A DNA stretch of 64,000 nucleotides from Ehretia macrophylla (taxonomy: Eukaryota; Streptophyta; Magnoliopsida; Boraginales; Ehretiaceae): contig CM075772.1 in NCBI GenBank assembly GCA_037974665.1, positions 40,762,552 to 40,826,551 of the forward strand. The letters run 5' to 3'. This document shows positions 23,205-34,140 of this stretch, in pieces; within the stretch, counting starts at the first letter, position 1, and each line of letters begins with the position of its first letter. Both the position numbers and the translations under genes were made by a program. The notes beneath the pieces are model-generated. The model made no database searches and had not been told where the DNA came from. It saw only the letters and a list, made by a program, of their open reading frames with translations.

Positions 23205-24290
23205 TTACATGAAATATTTTCTAAGATGTTCAACATTCCATGCATTAGTTAACTCCTTTCCACTAGGTTTTTCTAACCTAAAGACTCCTGGCCTGATTTC
23301 CTTTGACGCTAGATAAGGGCCTTCCCAGTTTGGCCCCAACTTCCTCTGTCCAGGTTGGGATTTGAAAATGGCCTTCCTGAGTACCCAATCTCCTTGTTGG
23401 ATATTTTTGAGTCGGACCTTCCTGGCAAAAGATCTGGCCATGGCTCTTTTTCCCTTCAACATCTTTATCTGTGTCTTCTGCCGAAACTCCTCGATTAGGT
23501 CGAGATCCTCACGGAGTCCCTGATCGTTTATTTCTTCCTCATAAAGCTGCACCCGACTATTTGAAATGCCCACCTCTACCAGGAGTACCGCCTCCGTGCC
23601 AAATGTTAGCGAGTACGGGATCTCCCCTGTTGCGGTGCTTAGTGTTGTCCGTGAGCCCACAGGACCTCTGGCAGTATGTTCGCCCATAGTCCTTTTGCCT
23701 GTCCCATCTTGGTTTTGATGCCCTGCAAAATAGCTCGGTTAGTTACCTCGACTTGCCCATTAGTTTGAAGGTGAGCTACAGAAGCAAATTTTAGTTTAAT
23801 CCCTAGCTCCTCGCTTGACACGGAAGTAACTAGAGTCAAATTGCCTGTTATGATCTATGATCAGGGCTCGAGGCACCCCAAAGCGGCACACCACTGATTT
23901 CCATACAAAATTCCAGGCTGCCCATTTGGAGATTCTGGGGACGGCCTCAACTTCCACCCATTTGGTAAAGTAGTCAACCGTCACGAACACAAACTTCTTC
24001 TGGCCCTTGGCCAGAGATAAGGGTCCCAAAATATCCAGCCCCCACTAGGCAAAAGGCTAGGGGTTGACCATGTAGGTCAATTCTATTGCCGGCTGCCGAG
24101 GTATTCTGGAAAACCTCTGGCACGTATCGCATCTTTTTACCATTTCCAACGCATCTTTCTGCATCGTTGGCTAGTAATATCCCTGTCGGAGGGTCTTTCG
24201 GGCCAACGCCCTGCCCCCCAAGTGGTTTCTATATGCCCCCTCGTGTATATCCCTAAGCACCTAACGACCCTCTTATTGAGTTATGCATTT
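23205..24290 (-). pseudogene. Ty3/gypsy integrase, frameshifted
   Basis: Integrase inserts element cDNA into the host chromosome. On the minus strand, in several frames, one reads a CDTCQRF-like end of the HHCC zinc finger (about 24110-24150) and WGLDILGPLS with the first catalytic aspartate (about 24020-24050). Next come FTKWVEVEAVP and RFGVPRALIIDHNRQFDS around the second aspartate (23820-23960). A C-terminal part follows with GDWVLRKA, LGPNWEGPY and a terminal WNVEHLRKYF (23205-23500). The breaks at 23640-23840 and near 24030 are frameshifts or stops. It is the 3' end of pol and stops before the spacer facing the antisense gene. Confidence 0.85.
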
Positions 24291-24405
24291 CAGCAGAGGC
24301 CAGGCGTAGGCCCGCTTGTACAACTGCCCCCCCCCCCAGCGTAATAAATTTCAAAGCTCATCGTTCTATACTCCGAGCCTCTGCCCAATCATAAGGGAGA
24401 TTACC

Positions 24406-24825
24406 TTATTCCAAATAGGCCTTTATGGGTTGCATCCAATGCCCACACATGGCTATGGCTGCAACCTCCAGCGTCGGGGCTTGAATCGATAGGGCCTCAA
24501 CTTCGTTTACTTTTATAACCACCGGACCTGAGGAACTCATAGCCAGCCTCGTGAGAGAGTCTGCCCTCTCATTCTCGGATTGCGGTACCTGGCTGACATG
24601 GAAATGCTCGAGCCCCTGGGCTAGCTTTTTGACTTTGTTAAGATAGGCCAGCATAGTCAAGTTTTTCGCCTCATACTCACCCAGCACCTGGTTCGCTACT
24701 AACCGTGAGTATGTAATCATATCTACCCTCCTGGCTCCTAATGAGATAACTGTTTTTAAGCCTGCTATCAGTGCCTCGTACTCGGCCTCATTGTTGGAAG
24801 CCAAAAACAAAAACTTGAGTGAGTA
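24406..24825 (-). pseudogene. Ty3/gypsy RNase H, interrupted by copia
   Basis: The frame ASNNEAEYEALIAGLK...GARRVDM...SENERADSLTRLAM is the RNase H domain typical of Tat-type pol: NNEAEYEAL with a catalytic glutamate, and ERADSLTRLA near the C-terminus. Upstream the frame runs without sense into the copia LTR at about 24826. The insertion therefore split this domain and separated it from the missing reverse transcriptase. Integrase follows on the same strand. Confidence 0.85.
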
Positions 24826-25428
24826 TTTATAAGAATATAACCAATTTCCCAGAAACGTCTTAACAACAATCAAATAGAAAGACAACACTACTCGTTATAA
24901 CAATTCAATATAACACTTACAAGATAATTGTCCCACCGTGCGCTCTCAAGATTAGAGCTTCAATGGCTTCTGGACTTACAAGAAGAATACGAGAAAGAAA
25001 GACTAACTTAGGATTGTGTTTGGAGTTGTGTTGGGGATAAAATGATGAACTAATGCATGCCTATTTATAGAATTCAGTTAGCCCGCCACATGAGACTTTC
25101 CTATCAAACATTTCAATCTTGGTTGGCTTTACCAACCATGTTCAAAGTATTAGCCACCCATATTTATCACATGGGTGGCTATAATTAACCACATGGGTGG
25201 CTAGCATCCAAGTCAACTTCTAGGAAGTTTCCTTTGGTCAAGTTGGCTAACTTTAGCATTGTATCATCCCGATGTCATCTTAGGTAATTCCAAATTTCCG
25301 AACTTCTTTCTTGTAGCCATCGCGATCTCTTTTGACCTCATCGACGTTTAAGTCGGAATCATTAATTTATGCTACCATATAATTAACGATACTTATTATG
25401 AAGAGGTGGATGTTGACATATATCAACA
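24826..25428 (-). repeat. 3' LTR of the nested copia element
   Basis: On the minus strand the LTR begins TGTTGATATATGTCAACA directly after the purine tract TTGAGGGGAGG (25429-25439). It ends near 24826 where gypsy RNase H sequence resumes. The length is about 600 bp. The last base cannot be fixed because the 5' LTR is missing. Confidence 0.75.
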
Positions 25429-25456
25429 CCTCCCCTCAATGTTCACTTCATGTTGA

Positions 25457-27571
25457 CTAAGCTATTGGGCCAACACCCAATGTTTGAAGATGCTTGCTCA
25501 ATTGGATGCTGCCTAACGCTTTAGTGAAGATATCTGCACAATTATCTTCTGTAGGGCAGTACTCCATGTAGATTTCACCTTCCTCAATCAGTTCCCTCAC
25601 ATAGTGATACTGAATCTCTATGTGTTTTGTTCTAGCATGAAATACCGGATTCTTTGACATGGCTATACAACTCTGACTGTCACATTTCAACATTGTTGCT
25701 TCCTCTATTGGAATGCCAATATCAGTCATGATGCGTCGTAGCCAAACAGCTTCACAGGATGCTACACAAGCAGCCTTGTATTCTGCCTCCGTTGATGAAA
25801 GTGCAACGGTGGGTTGCTTCTTACTAGCCCATGAGATGACTCCACCACTGAATGTGAATACGTAACCTGTAACAGATTTTCTTGAGTCAATATCACCAGC
25901 CCAGTCTGAGTCATAGTACCCAGATAAAGTATCTCCAGACTTGTATGATATCCCATACTCCAACGTGCCTTTGAGATATTTGAGGATCCGCATCCCTGCT
26001 TGCCAGTGACTTTGTTTCGGTTTATTTGAAAACCGACTGAGAACTCCCACAGCATAACTAATATCAGGTCTTGTGTTACAAAGGAAGATTAAACTTCCCA
26101 CCAACCTTCTGTAGAGCTTGTTATCAACTTGTTCTGAAGGATCGTCAATTGATAACTTTGTATTCACTTCCATCGGGGTGACAACTGGTTTGCACTCGGA
26201 CATACCAAATGCAGTCAGAAGCTCACGAACATATCGTTGCTGCGAGATGAAGATCGTATGAGGTTTTTGCCATACCTCGATTCCCAAGCAATAATGAAGA
26301 AGACCAAGATTTGTCATTTCAAATTCTTGGCTCAACCATTCTTGCGTTTTCCGAATATTATCTTCATGCTCACCAGTGATTACAAGATCATCCACATATA
26401 GGACTACAATTACCTTCTTTCCTTGTTCACTTAGAACATACAAGTTGGCCTCTGATTTGCTTCTACAGAAACCATGTTGCAAGAAGAAAGAATCTATACG
26501 TTTGTACCAAGCTCGTGGTGCTTGCTTTAACCCATATAAAGCCTTTTTCAATTTGCAGACTTTTTCTTCTTCACCTGGTATTTGGAAGCCAGGGGATTGT
26601 GCAACGTAGACTTCTTCTTCAAGTTGCCCATTAAGAAAAGCTGACTTGACATCCATTTGATGTACAATCCATTCATAATGCGCGACAGCTGCAACAACTA
26701 GCCTGATTGTTGACATTTTTGCTGTTGGAGCAAAGGTTTCATATACATCGAAACCTTCGACTTGCAAAAATCCTTGTGCTACAAGGCGTGCCTTGTATTT
26801 TTCAAGACTTCCATCTGCCTTGTACTTCACTTTTCAAATCCATTTGGTGCCGATAATTTTTCTATTCGGTGGCTTTTCAACGATCTCCCAAGTATCATTT
26901 TTCATGATTCTATCATACTCGGCTTGCACAGCTGCTCTCCAATTTGGATCTGACATGGCTTCCTCCATAGTTACCGGTTCTTTTACCGTCTTGATGATTT
27001 GGGTCATCAAAGCCATGTTTACTAGTTGTTGTCCTGATCTGTTCTACTCCTCTATTCTCTTTGATCGTCTTAGTCCATCAGGACGTGGACTATCATCAGT
27101 AATTCCTAGATTTCTTCCATCAAAGAGCTGTTGGAACCACTTCGGTTGTGGCTTCCTTGTGGGTACAACAGGTTGGTCTTCAGTCTCCTCATCATTAGAG
27201 ACTTCTTCATTGTTCAACGGTTGTTGTTCAGGCACTTGGTGGATTACTTCATCAGTTGATGACGAAATGGCAGGACCGCTATCCTCCATTGAGTGTGGTC
27301 GCTCATTAAACACCACATCTCGGCTTATGATCACCTTCTTGGCCTCTACATCATAGAGTCTGTATGCTTTAGACTCTTCACTATATCCCAAGAAAATGCC
27401 CTTCTTGCTCTTGTCATCCAATTTCTTTCGATTTTCATTTGGAATGTGTACAAAACACTCACACCCAAATTTTCTTAAATGAGACACAGAAGGTTTCGTA
27501 CCATAATAAGCCTCATTAGGAGTCTTATCGTTGAGTGCCCTGGTTGAGCACCGATTGAGGATGTATACCAC
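25457..27571 (-). pseudogene. Ty1/copia pol: integrase end, reverse transcriptase, RNase H
   Basis: A single minus-strand frame broken only by two stop codons (TAG at 27044-27046, TGA at 26834-26836). It begins with the integrase C-terminal part (ILNRCSTRALNDKTPNEAYY, then GYSEESKAYRLYD). The reverse transcriptase follows, with WRAAVQAEYD, VDVKSAFLNG, ALYGLKQAPRAWYKR and the catalytic VLYVDDLVITG. RNase H has DWAGD...SRKSVTGYVF, ALSSTEAEY and ARTKHIEIQYHYVREL. It ends at 25457. The long intact frame suggests a relatively young insertion. The integrase core, protease, gag and 5' LTR are missing to the right, where the sequence jumps at about 27571 into the gypsy LTR. Confidence 0.95.
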
Positions 27572-27819
27572 TGTAGTGAGGAGATTCCCTAAACGGATAA
27601 GGACTTATCCAGGATCAGGACTTCTAAGAGTCCTTCTTTGCTCAATAATCCACGGGGATTATACCACCCATGAGTCCTTCCTGATCTGGTCTCCTCGACC
27701 TTATCCTTATCCTCATGGCGTCCCTGCTCGCGTGCCTGCCCGGCGGCTCCGCCGGGTTTAGGGCTTGAAGAAGGATAGGGCTGACCATTATTACTAGGGT
27801 TGGAGCCCCACCTTTATCA
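27572..27819 (-). repeat. Partial 5' LTR of the second Tat element
   Basis: It matches the right half of the 3' LTR from TGTAGT(A/G)AG(A/G)AGATTCCC to the end. The inner roughly 200 bp and everything internal to it were lost at the junction with copia at 27571. The outer edge is intact and meets the GGGAC target-site duplication. Confidence 0.9.
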
Positions 27820-27824
27820 GGGAC

Positions 27825-28600
27825 TAATTACAAAATGGTAAAAATGAAAGATCGTCAGTTGATAATTTTGATTTAGACCCTTTACACTTTTAGTAAACCA
27901 TAGACCCTGTACAATTTTAGGAATATAAGTTATATAACCCATTCTGTTAAGGATTTGCCTTTTTTCCATAAAAAAATGTAAGAACAAAATTTTAAAATAT
28001 CAGTGATAAAGAAACACATGTAACAAACATGTCTGCAACCTTATTTACCTTTTGGCCAAAACAAAAGTAAATAAATAAAACCTTTTTCTACCTTACTATG
28101 TTTCATTTTTCTTTTTTTCCTTTCCTATTTTTTCTTTCACGTTCTTCTTAGTATTCTTTTCTCCGTATATCTTGTTGTCATGTATAATTAAAATATTGGC
28201 AATTTATATTGCATTAGATTTTCACCATTGTGAGAAATTTTGTGTAAAATTTTTCGGTACAACTCATAATTAGTTCTAAATAATAAAAGGGTTCTTTCAG
28301 TTACCTTATTAAAAGCTATCTTATTAAGATAAGACTGTGAAAATTAAAGATGAATTAAGAGAATTGAATAAACTAAGCATGTTGATTTCAAGACAAGTTA
28401 AAAAACAATGAACTTTAGTTTTTCGTATATTCTAAACACTTCTACTTCATCTTGATTAGGCATCCTAGTTTATTACAATCTCATCATATACATTTTCCCT
28501 CCTCACCAATATTATTTTATATGAGAATAAAATTAAAAAAGTAATCTCCACAGCTGAAAAAGTCCCAACTATTTAAAAATTCTAAAAATTAATTTTTATT
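27825..28600. other. AT-rich intergenic DNA, no gene seen
   Basis: No supported frame or repeat terminus. It separates the Tat composite from the TRIM array. Confidence 0.5.
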
Positions 28601-28605
28601 GTTGA

Positions 28606-30086
28606 TGTCACACCCCAAGTCCAAACCCCTGAGCCCGCAGACGTGACTAGTGTTTTAGGCATAAGAAACAACTACTTGAACCTCTTTTCTGCTGGCCCAA
28701 AATGGTTAATCAAAATTATTCCTTATACCCATAATACTCATTTATAAACCACACAATCATACTATTTTCCACTGATGTGGGATGTCACATATACTCCCCG
28801 TTAAGGACCTAAAGTCTTAGTTAGGAGCACACATACCCAAGACCAACCAAGCAGATGTGGCTCCTACGGGTTCAAGAGGTGACTCCCATCAGCCTTCTAG
28901 GTGTAGCACTTTGCCCCGCATAGCACTTAGCTCCCGTACCGGCCAGTGACCTACTTTGATACCATTTTGTCATGCTCCGAACCCAGAACCTTAGACCCAC
29001 AAGTGCGATTGGTGTTGTACGCATAAGAAATAACTACTTGGGCCTCTTTTCTACTGACCCAAAATGGTTAACCCAAGTTGTTCCTTATGCCCACAACACC
29101 TACTTATAAACTACAGAATCACACTATCTTCCACCAATGTGGGATGTCACATACACCCTCCGTTATAGACCTGACGTCCTCGTCAAGGGCATACAAACCC
29201 AGGGCCAACCAGGCGGTATAGGATTTTAGAGGTGGCTCCTACGGGTTCAAGAGGTGGCTCCTACCAACTTTCTAGGTGTAGCACTTTGCCCTGCATAGCA
29301 CTTAGCTCTCCCATCGACTAATGACCAGCTTTGATATAACTCTGTCACGTTCTGAGCCCAGACCCCCAGGCCCGTAGACGAGACTAGTGTTATGGACATA
29401 AGAAACAACTACTTGAGCCTCTTTTCTACTGGCCCAAAATGGTTAACCCAAGTTATTCCTTATATCCACAACACCCACTTATGTCATAGCACTTTGTCCT
29501 GTATAGCACTTAGCTCCCGCACCGGCTAGTAACCTGCTCTAATACTATTCTGTCAAGCCCCGAGTCTAGACCCCCGGACCCACATGCGAGACTAGTGTTC
29601 TAGGCATAAGGAACAACTATTTGAGCCCTCTTTTCTACTGGCCAAAAATGGCTAACCCAAGTTATCCTTATACCCACAACACCCACTTATAAACCACACA
29701 ATCACACTATCTCCTACTGATGTGAGATATCACATACACCCCCTGTTAAAGACCTGATGTCCTCGTCCGGGGCACACATACTCAGGACTAATCAGGAGGT
29801 GAAGGATTCTAGAGGTGACTCTTACTAGCCTTCTAGGTGTAGTACTTTGCCCCACATAACACTTAGCTCCCGCACCGGCTAGTGACCTGCTCTGATACCA
29901 TTCTGTCACGCCCTGAGTCCAGACCCTCGAGCTCGCAGGTACAACTAGTGTTCTAGGCATAAGAAACAATTATTTGAGCCTCTTTCCTACTGATCTAAAA
30001 TAGTTAACCCAAGTTATTCCATATATTTATAACACTCACTTATAAATCACACAATCGACTATCTCCCACCAATGTGGGATGTCACA
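28606..30086 (-). mobile_element. Tandem TRIM array: five LTRs, four internal segments
   Basis: LTRs of about 184 bp lie at 28606-28789, 28968-29151, 29343-about 29483 (truncated), 29551-29734 and 29904-30086. On the minus strand each starts TGTGACATCCCACAT and ends GTGACA. The roughly 170-190 bp internal parts carry an initiator-Met primer site just after the LTR and a purine-rich tract before the next LTR, but no coding capacity. This defines a terminal-repeat retrotransposon in miniature. The whole array is bordered by GTTGA on both sides (28601-28605 and 30087-30091), so it derives from one insertion that grew by unequal recombination, or that inserted as a tandem. The third unit has an internal deletion joining LTR to internal sequence. 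Confidence 0.85.
29889..29900 (-). other. TRIM primer binding site (initiator-Met tRNA)
   Basis: The minus strand reads TGGTATCAGAGC, the standard plant initiator-Met primer site, three bases after the LTR end. The equivalents at about 28953-28964 and near 29325-29340 are mutated (for example TGGTATCAAAG). Confidence 0.8.
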
Positions 30087-30091
30087 GTTGA

Positions 30092-32130
30092 TCCATTGAA
30101 GACATTCTTCGTAAAAATTACTAAAAATAATGATACAAATTAAAATTTAAAATAGAAAATAAAAAAGTTTATATTCTTGTCCCTTTTTTCTTTTCCCTTT
30201 TCCTTTTTCTCTTGCATTAGTTCTTTTTTTTTTTTTTCCTCTTTCGGTCATGCTTCTTCCTTGGAGGGCTTAGAAATTAAATTTCATTTAGTACTATTTA
30301 TTACTTAACTTATTCCTTGATCTTTTCACAATGGGTTCACATTGGATAAGAATTTGGGTAAATGCTCGTGGCATTGAAACTTCCAGAAGAGTTTAGTGGG
30401 GTTTTCAACAAAAATCATTTCTCCTATTACTTATGCTGCCAACATAACATAGTTGCTCTGATTTCTAACTTTACTTTGATGTCACGAATTTTCAATTTCA
30501 TAACTGCCCTATAGAAATTGAATCAATAATTTGGGGACATTGAGATTCTAGATTACATAAATAGATCGATATAATCTGTATAGTGTAATATACTATATTA
30601 TATTATATGAGAATTTTGTACTTCTAGAAACTTTCCCTAATGCCTAATCTTCTCAAATTTACGAACTTGAAATGAGCAAAAGATACATGTTTGGCACCCC
30701 ATTCCCCCAACCAAAATCTCTCGTATGCTTGCACCTCCTAACCACAAGCTGCCCACCCAATATATGTGCGTTTATATATACACATATATGGATTCGTATA
30801 TGGTTTTGGAATTATTTGACTCAATAATTTCTCATTAATCTTATTTTTTATGATAACTAATAAGTGAGCTAATATGATTTTATCTAGTGTTAAAATTAAC
30901 AAAAATAGGATGTTGATAGAAAAAAATAAAATGGTGTTTTTGAATAAATGCTAGTATTGTAGAAATAGGGAAACTGTAGCAAATTAAACGGTAACTACAA
31001 CAACTCGGGACTGTAGTGACTTAAGAACCGTAGAAGGTTTGAAAATTTGAAACCAGGTACTGTAGCATGCGGAGTTACTATAGCAATACTGTGGGAGCAC
31101 TAATTGGCATGGTAGAAATCTAAATGTTGGAGTTATTGTGCAGCTTCTATAGCAGATCCGTTAGAGTACTGTGTGGCTATTGTAGCCACGATTATAATTG
31201 AAGCTTTTGCTTGTAAATACACCCAAAAACTTCACAATAAACACAACTCACACATACAAGAAAATCATACTTACACACATCAAAAAGCTTGAGATCATTA
31301 GTGTCGAATATACATTTAAGCTCCAAGTTTTGAAATATTCTATTATCATATCAATAACTTTATTGAACTATTCGTTATTATTATATTCAGATAATATTTG
31401 AGTTGTAAAATATAAACTTTATTGTAATATTTGCCTAGTTGACGGACACTGAGTGTTATAATTATTTATAAGCAAGAAAAATAAATATATATAGAAACAC
31501 AAATAGTAATTTATATTAAAATCTGGTGATTAACTTGAACTTTTATAGAAGCATTGGGAACCAAATTGAATTTGTTCTAAAATATTAGGGACTAAAATGG
31601 AACATTTAATTAAAATTTTAATTTTTCCATTTGAATAGTGGTGAGGTGCATTGCAAGTTACCACTTTACTATTAATGTTAACTAACTTTTTTACGTGAGG
31701 ACCAATTTGTACTTTTTATAAATATTAGAAATTACTTTGCATTTTCTGAACAAGTGGAATTAACTTGAAAAAAATATGGTAACAGTGATGATTATTTTCA
31801 TAATTAACCCTTTTAATTTTGTAATTTGTTATTGACTATTTGGGGCAGAACTGTAATTGGAATGAGCTGATCTTTATTGAAGAATCGTGATTTTTTCTTC
31901 ATCTTATATATATGATATTGTTTAGGTGATATAACTGTATGGTTTTTTCAAGTGACATTATGTATTAGTTTGGGACTTGCTTGTTTTTAATATAACATTA
32001 AACATGTGCAGATGTGATGGGAAGATTGGCTATGGATGTGCTTATTTTGGAGGCCAAATTGCATATTCCTTCCACCAAGTTAATTTGATTGCGTAGAAAG
32101 ACAAATAGTAATTTATATTAATTTTTTTTG
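30092..32130. other. AT-rich intergenic DNA, no gene seen
   Basis: A GTAGC-rich segment (30960-31200) followed by a possible leader with repeated CACA words could be an old LTR, but no partner was found. The 67-codon frame at 31198-31401 has no family resemblance. Confidence 0.4.
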
Positions 32131-32794
32131 GTGCAACTTTCATGATGCTAAGTGTTTTACTTATTGCAAAATTTAATGGCTGATCCATAAATGGGGCCCC
32201 TACTGTCTACAAAAAGCATTAAAAAATGTATATATTTTTCTTTAAAAATTAAAAATTTATGTATTTTTAGTTAAAATGACGAATTAAGTTCTACTAAAAA
32301 TAAAAATTTAATCATATAATTAAAAAATAATAGTTTTAGCCACTTCTAAAAATAACTCCTAGATTCGCTCTTGAAAAAAATTATTAAACAAGTTGTTAAG
32401 ATTCAATCTAGTACTATTTTGAGAGATCGTGTTTATAATTATGAATCAGAGTAGGTCAATATCTATCTTAATAATTTCCAAATAGTTTTGAGTTTTATAG
32501 ATTGTTGTGTGGCTGAAAATGAATAGTCTCTGAACACCTTAAAATTGCTCAAAATCATTAATCTTTTAGAGTAAAGTATACAAAAATTACATTTCATTAA
32601 TAAATATTCAATTTAACAGCGCAAGAATTACTTCAAACACTACATTTACTATGTGGGCTAACGTTAGGATGTAAGCATGATAAAATACCACATTTCTCAA
32701 CCAGTGGATCATAAATGAGGTAAAAGTGGAGCCTTACTTTCGCTGTCTCACAATTTAAACTCAAGATGTTTCGCATTTAAAGTGAGAATTAATG
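32131..32794. other. Noncoding block, inverted copy of 43780-44340
   Basis: Segment by segment this matches the reverse complement of 43780-44340: the GCAACTTTCATGAT part, the AAGATTCAATCTA part, the AATATTCAATTT part and the GGCTTCA(A)TTGTGAG part near the hairpin. It ties the hairpin locus to the cassette copy 3 locus as an ancient inverted duplication. Confidence 0.65.
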
Positions 32795-33408
32795 CACGAA
32801 ACCAAATGGCCAGCGGTAAGTGAAGCCTTATTTAAGTTCGCTGCCTCGCAATTGAAGCCTGATAATTATGACAACTACCGACGTCGCTGTTCATTTGCAA
32901 TCTTGTCTTAGTCGTTCTCTTAATGACCAAGCCAACAAATCACCGAAGTCGCTGTTCTTCTGCAATTTTGTCCTAGTCATTGTGTTAATGACCATGCCAG
33001 AAGTCGTCGTTGTTTCTGCAGTTTTTCGTCAGTCGTCGTCTTCTTAATAAACACGACGATGACGGGCAGCAACTCTTATTGTTCCTTTTCTTAATAACTA
33101 CGTACGACGATGAACAACCACGGGTAAGCTAGCTGCATGCAATGATGCTACCCTTTTCCACTCTCTCTTATGGCTGTGGAAAGGTAATATTACTATTTTA
33201 AGTTATTCATGAGATTTCGTAGAGCAATGACTAGGACAAAATTGCAGAAGAACACTGACTTAGGTGGTTGGCGTGCTCATTAAGAGAACGACTAAGACAA
33301 GATTGCAGATGAACAGCGACGTCGGTAGTTGTCGTAGTTATCAGGCTTCAATTGTGAGGCAGCGAACTTAAATAAGGCTTCACTTACCACTAGCCATTTG
33401 GTTTCGTG
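32795..33408. repeat. Long inverted repeat (hairpin) related to the small-ORF family
   Basis: The arms are 32795-32982 and 33225-33408, with a 242-bp loop. Compared by eye they differ at about ten positions plus one small indel. Both arms start with CACGAAACCAAATGGC and contain GACGTCGCTGTTCAT, TGCAATCTTGTCTTAGTCG and TTCTTAATGA. These align with GAGGTCGCTGTCCTGCAATTTCTTCCTGG...CTTAATAACCAC of the small-ORF cassettes. A transcript would fold into a stem of about 185 bp. No transposon-type target-site duplication was seen. Confidence 0.8.
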
Positions 33409-33597
33409 TATTGATTGTCGTTTTAGATATGAGAGGTCTTGAATTTAAATTTTGTAATATTTTAGGTAATGTAAAATGGCCTAAGGTTTTACTTCGACCA
33501 AAAAAATAAAAAATAAGAAATAAAATAAAAAATAAATATAAGATTTCAATTGTAAGACTGCGAAACCTTTACTAGGTCTTCATCCTCTATTGTCCCT

Positions 33598-33690
33598 TTA
33601 TCCTTTATAAACAACACCGTATGAACCTCGATCAATTTCTTTAGAAAAATTATTTGTTATTTTCGTCAACTTCTCATTGTTGAACAACTA
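33598..33690 (-). pseudogene. Receptor-kinase N-lobe fragment
   Basis: On the minus strand the frame reads LTKITNNFSKEIDRGSYGVV, then YKG and a TAA stop. This is the start of a protein kinase domain with the glycine loop, and it parallels TITKDFSELIGHGSYNIVYK of the kinase pseudogene at 7.3-8.6 kb. Nothing downstream of the loop remains. Its upstream flank (33840-34140) also matches that of the other pseudogene, so it is a duplicated gene that lost nearly all of its coding region. It has no function as a kinase. Confidence 0.7.
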
Positions 33691-33839
33691 GGGTTCCGTC
33701 CTCTGCATGTATTAAACTGAGGAAAACGAAAATTAGAAATTCAATAGTGTATAATCAATATTGTTTTAATAAAAATTATATATAAAGTTTGTATCGATTT
33801 GATGCTACTTGTATGTAGTAGGAACTTGAACTTCTAGAG

Positions 33840-34140
33840 CTGGAAGTTTTTTTGGAACTTTTTTTACTGTATCTCCTCCACATTTTTACATTACTGTTAG
33901 TAGACTTGTTGGAAAAAAAGGGTGAAGAGTTTGGTCATTTTATAGCTTAATTTATATTGCAATTCGTTTCCACTTTTGATAGTAATGTAGTGAAATCTCA
34001 ATAATATATATTTAAAGCATAAAAGACCCAAAAATAGAATACAAACAGTGACTAATTGAAAAAAGAGAAAAAGTAAAATTAAGAGGCTAATCCCATCATT
34101 GTGTGAAAAGGCCTAAGAAACTCTTAAGCTTTGAAACAAA
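33840..34140. other. Former kinase upstream region, duplicate of 8790-9070
   Basis: This noncoding stretch shares the order GGAAC(T)n, GAAGAGT(T/G)TGG, CATTTTATAG, GTTTCCACTTTTGATAGTAAT and AAAAGACCCAA with the flank of the other kinase pseudogene. Confidence 0.6.

Larger units (their letters stand above)
19442..27819 (-). mobile_element. Tat-lineage Ty3/gypsy element with nested copia and internal deletion
   Basis: The outer borders are TGTTAAGG (19442) and TTTATCA (27819). They are flanked on both sides by GGGAC (19437-19441 and 27820-27824), a perfect 5-bp target-site duplication. The element points leftward. From right to left it contains a partial 5' LTR, a truncated copia element, RNase H and integrase of the host element, an antisense gene, a purine tract and a full 3' LTR. 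Gag, protease and reverse transcriptase of the gypsy element, and the 5' half of the copia, are missing. One deletion after the copia insertion explains the structure. Integrase-type pol plus an antisense ORF next to the 3' LTR is the known layout of Grande/Retand-like Tat elements. Confidence 0.9.

Noticed and set aside
26793-27356. 187-codon plus-strand frame opposite copia
   Set aside because: Shadow of the copia pol gene on the minus strand.
29730-29969. 79-codon frame in the TRIM array
   Set aside because: It spans LTR and primer-site sequence of a non-coding TRIM and is broken in the other units.
32795-33408. Calling the hairpin a MIRNA gene
   Set aside because: The stem is far longer than a usual plant miRNA precursor, and no mature miRNA can be assigned from sequence alone, so only an inverted repeat is annotated.
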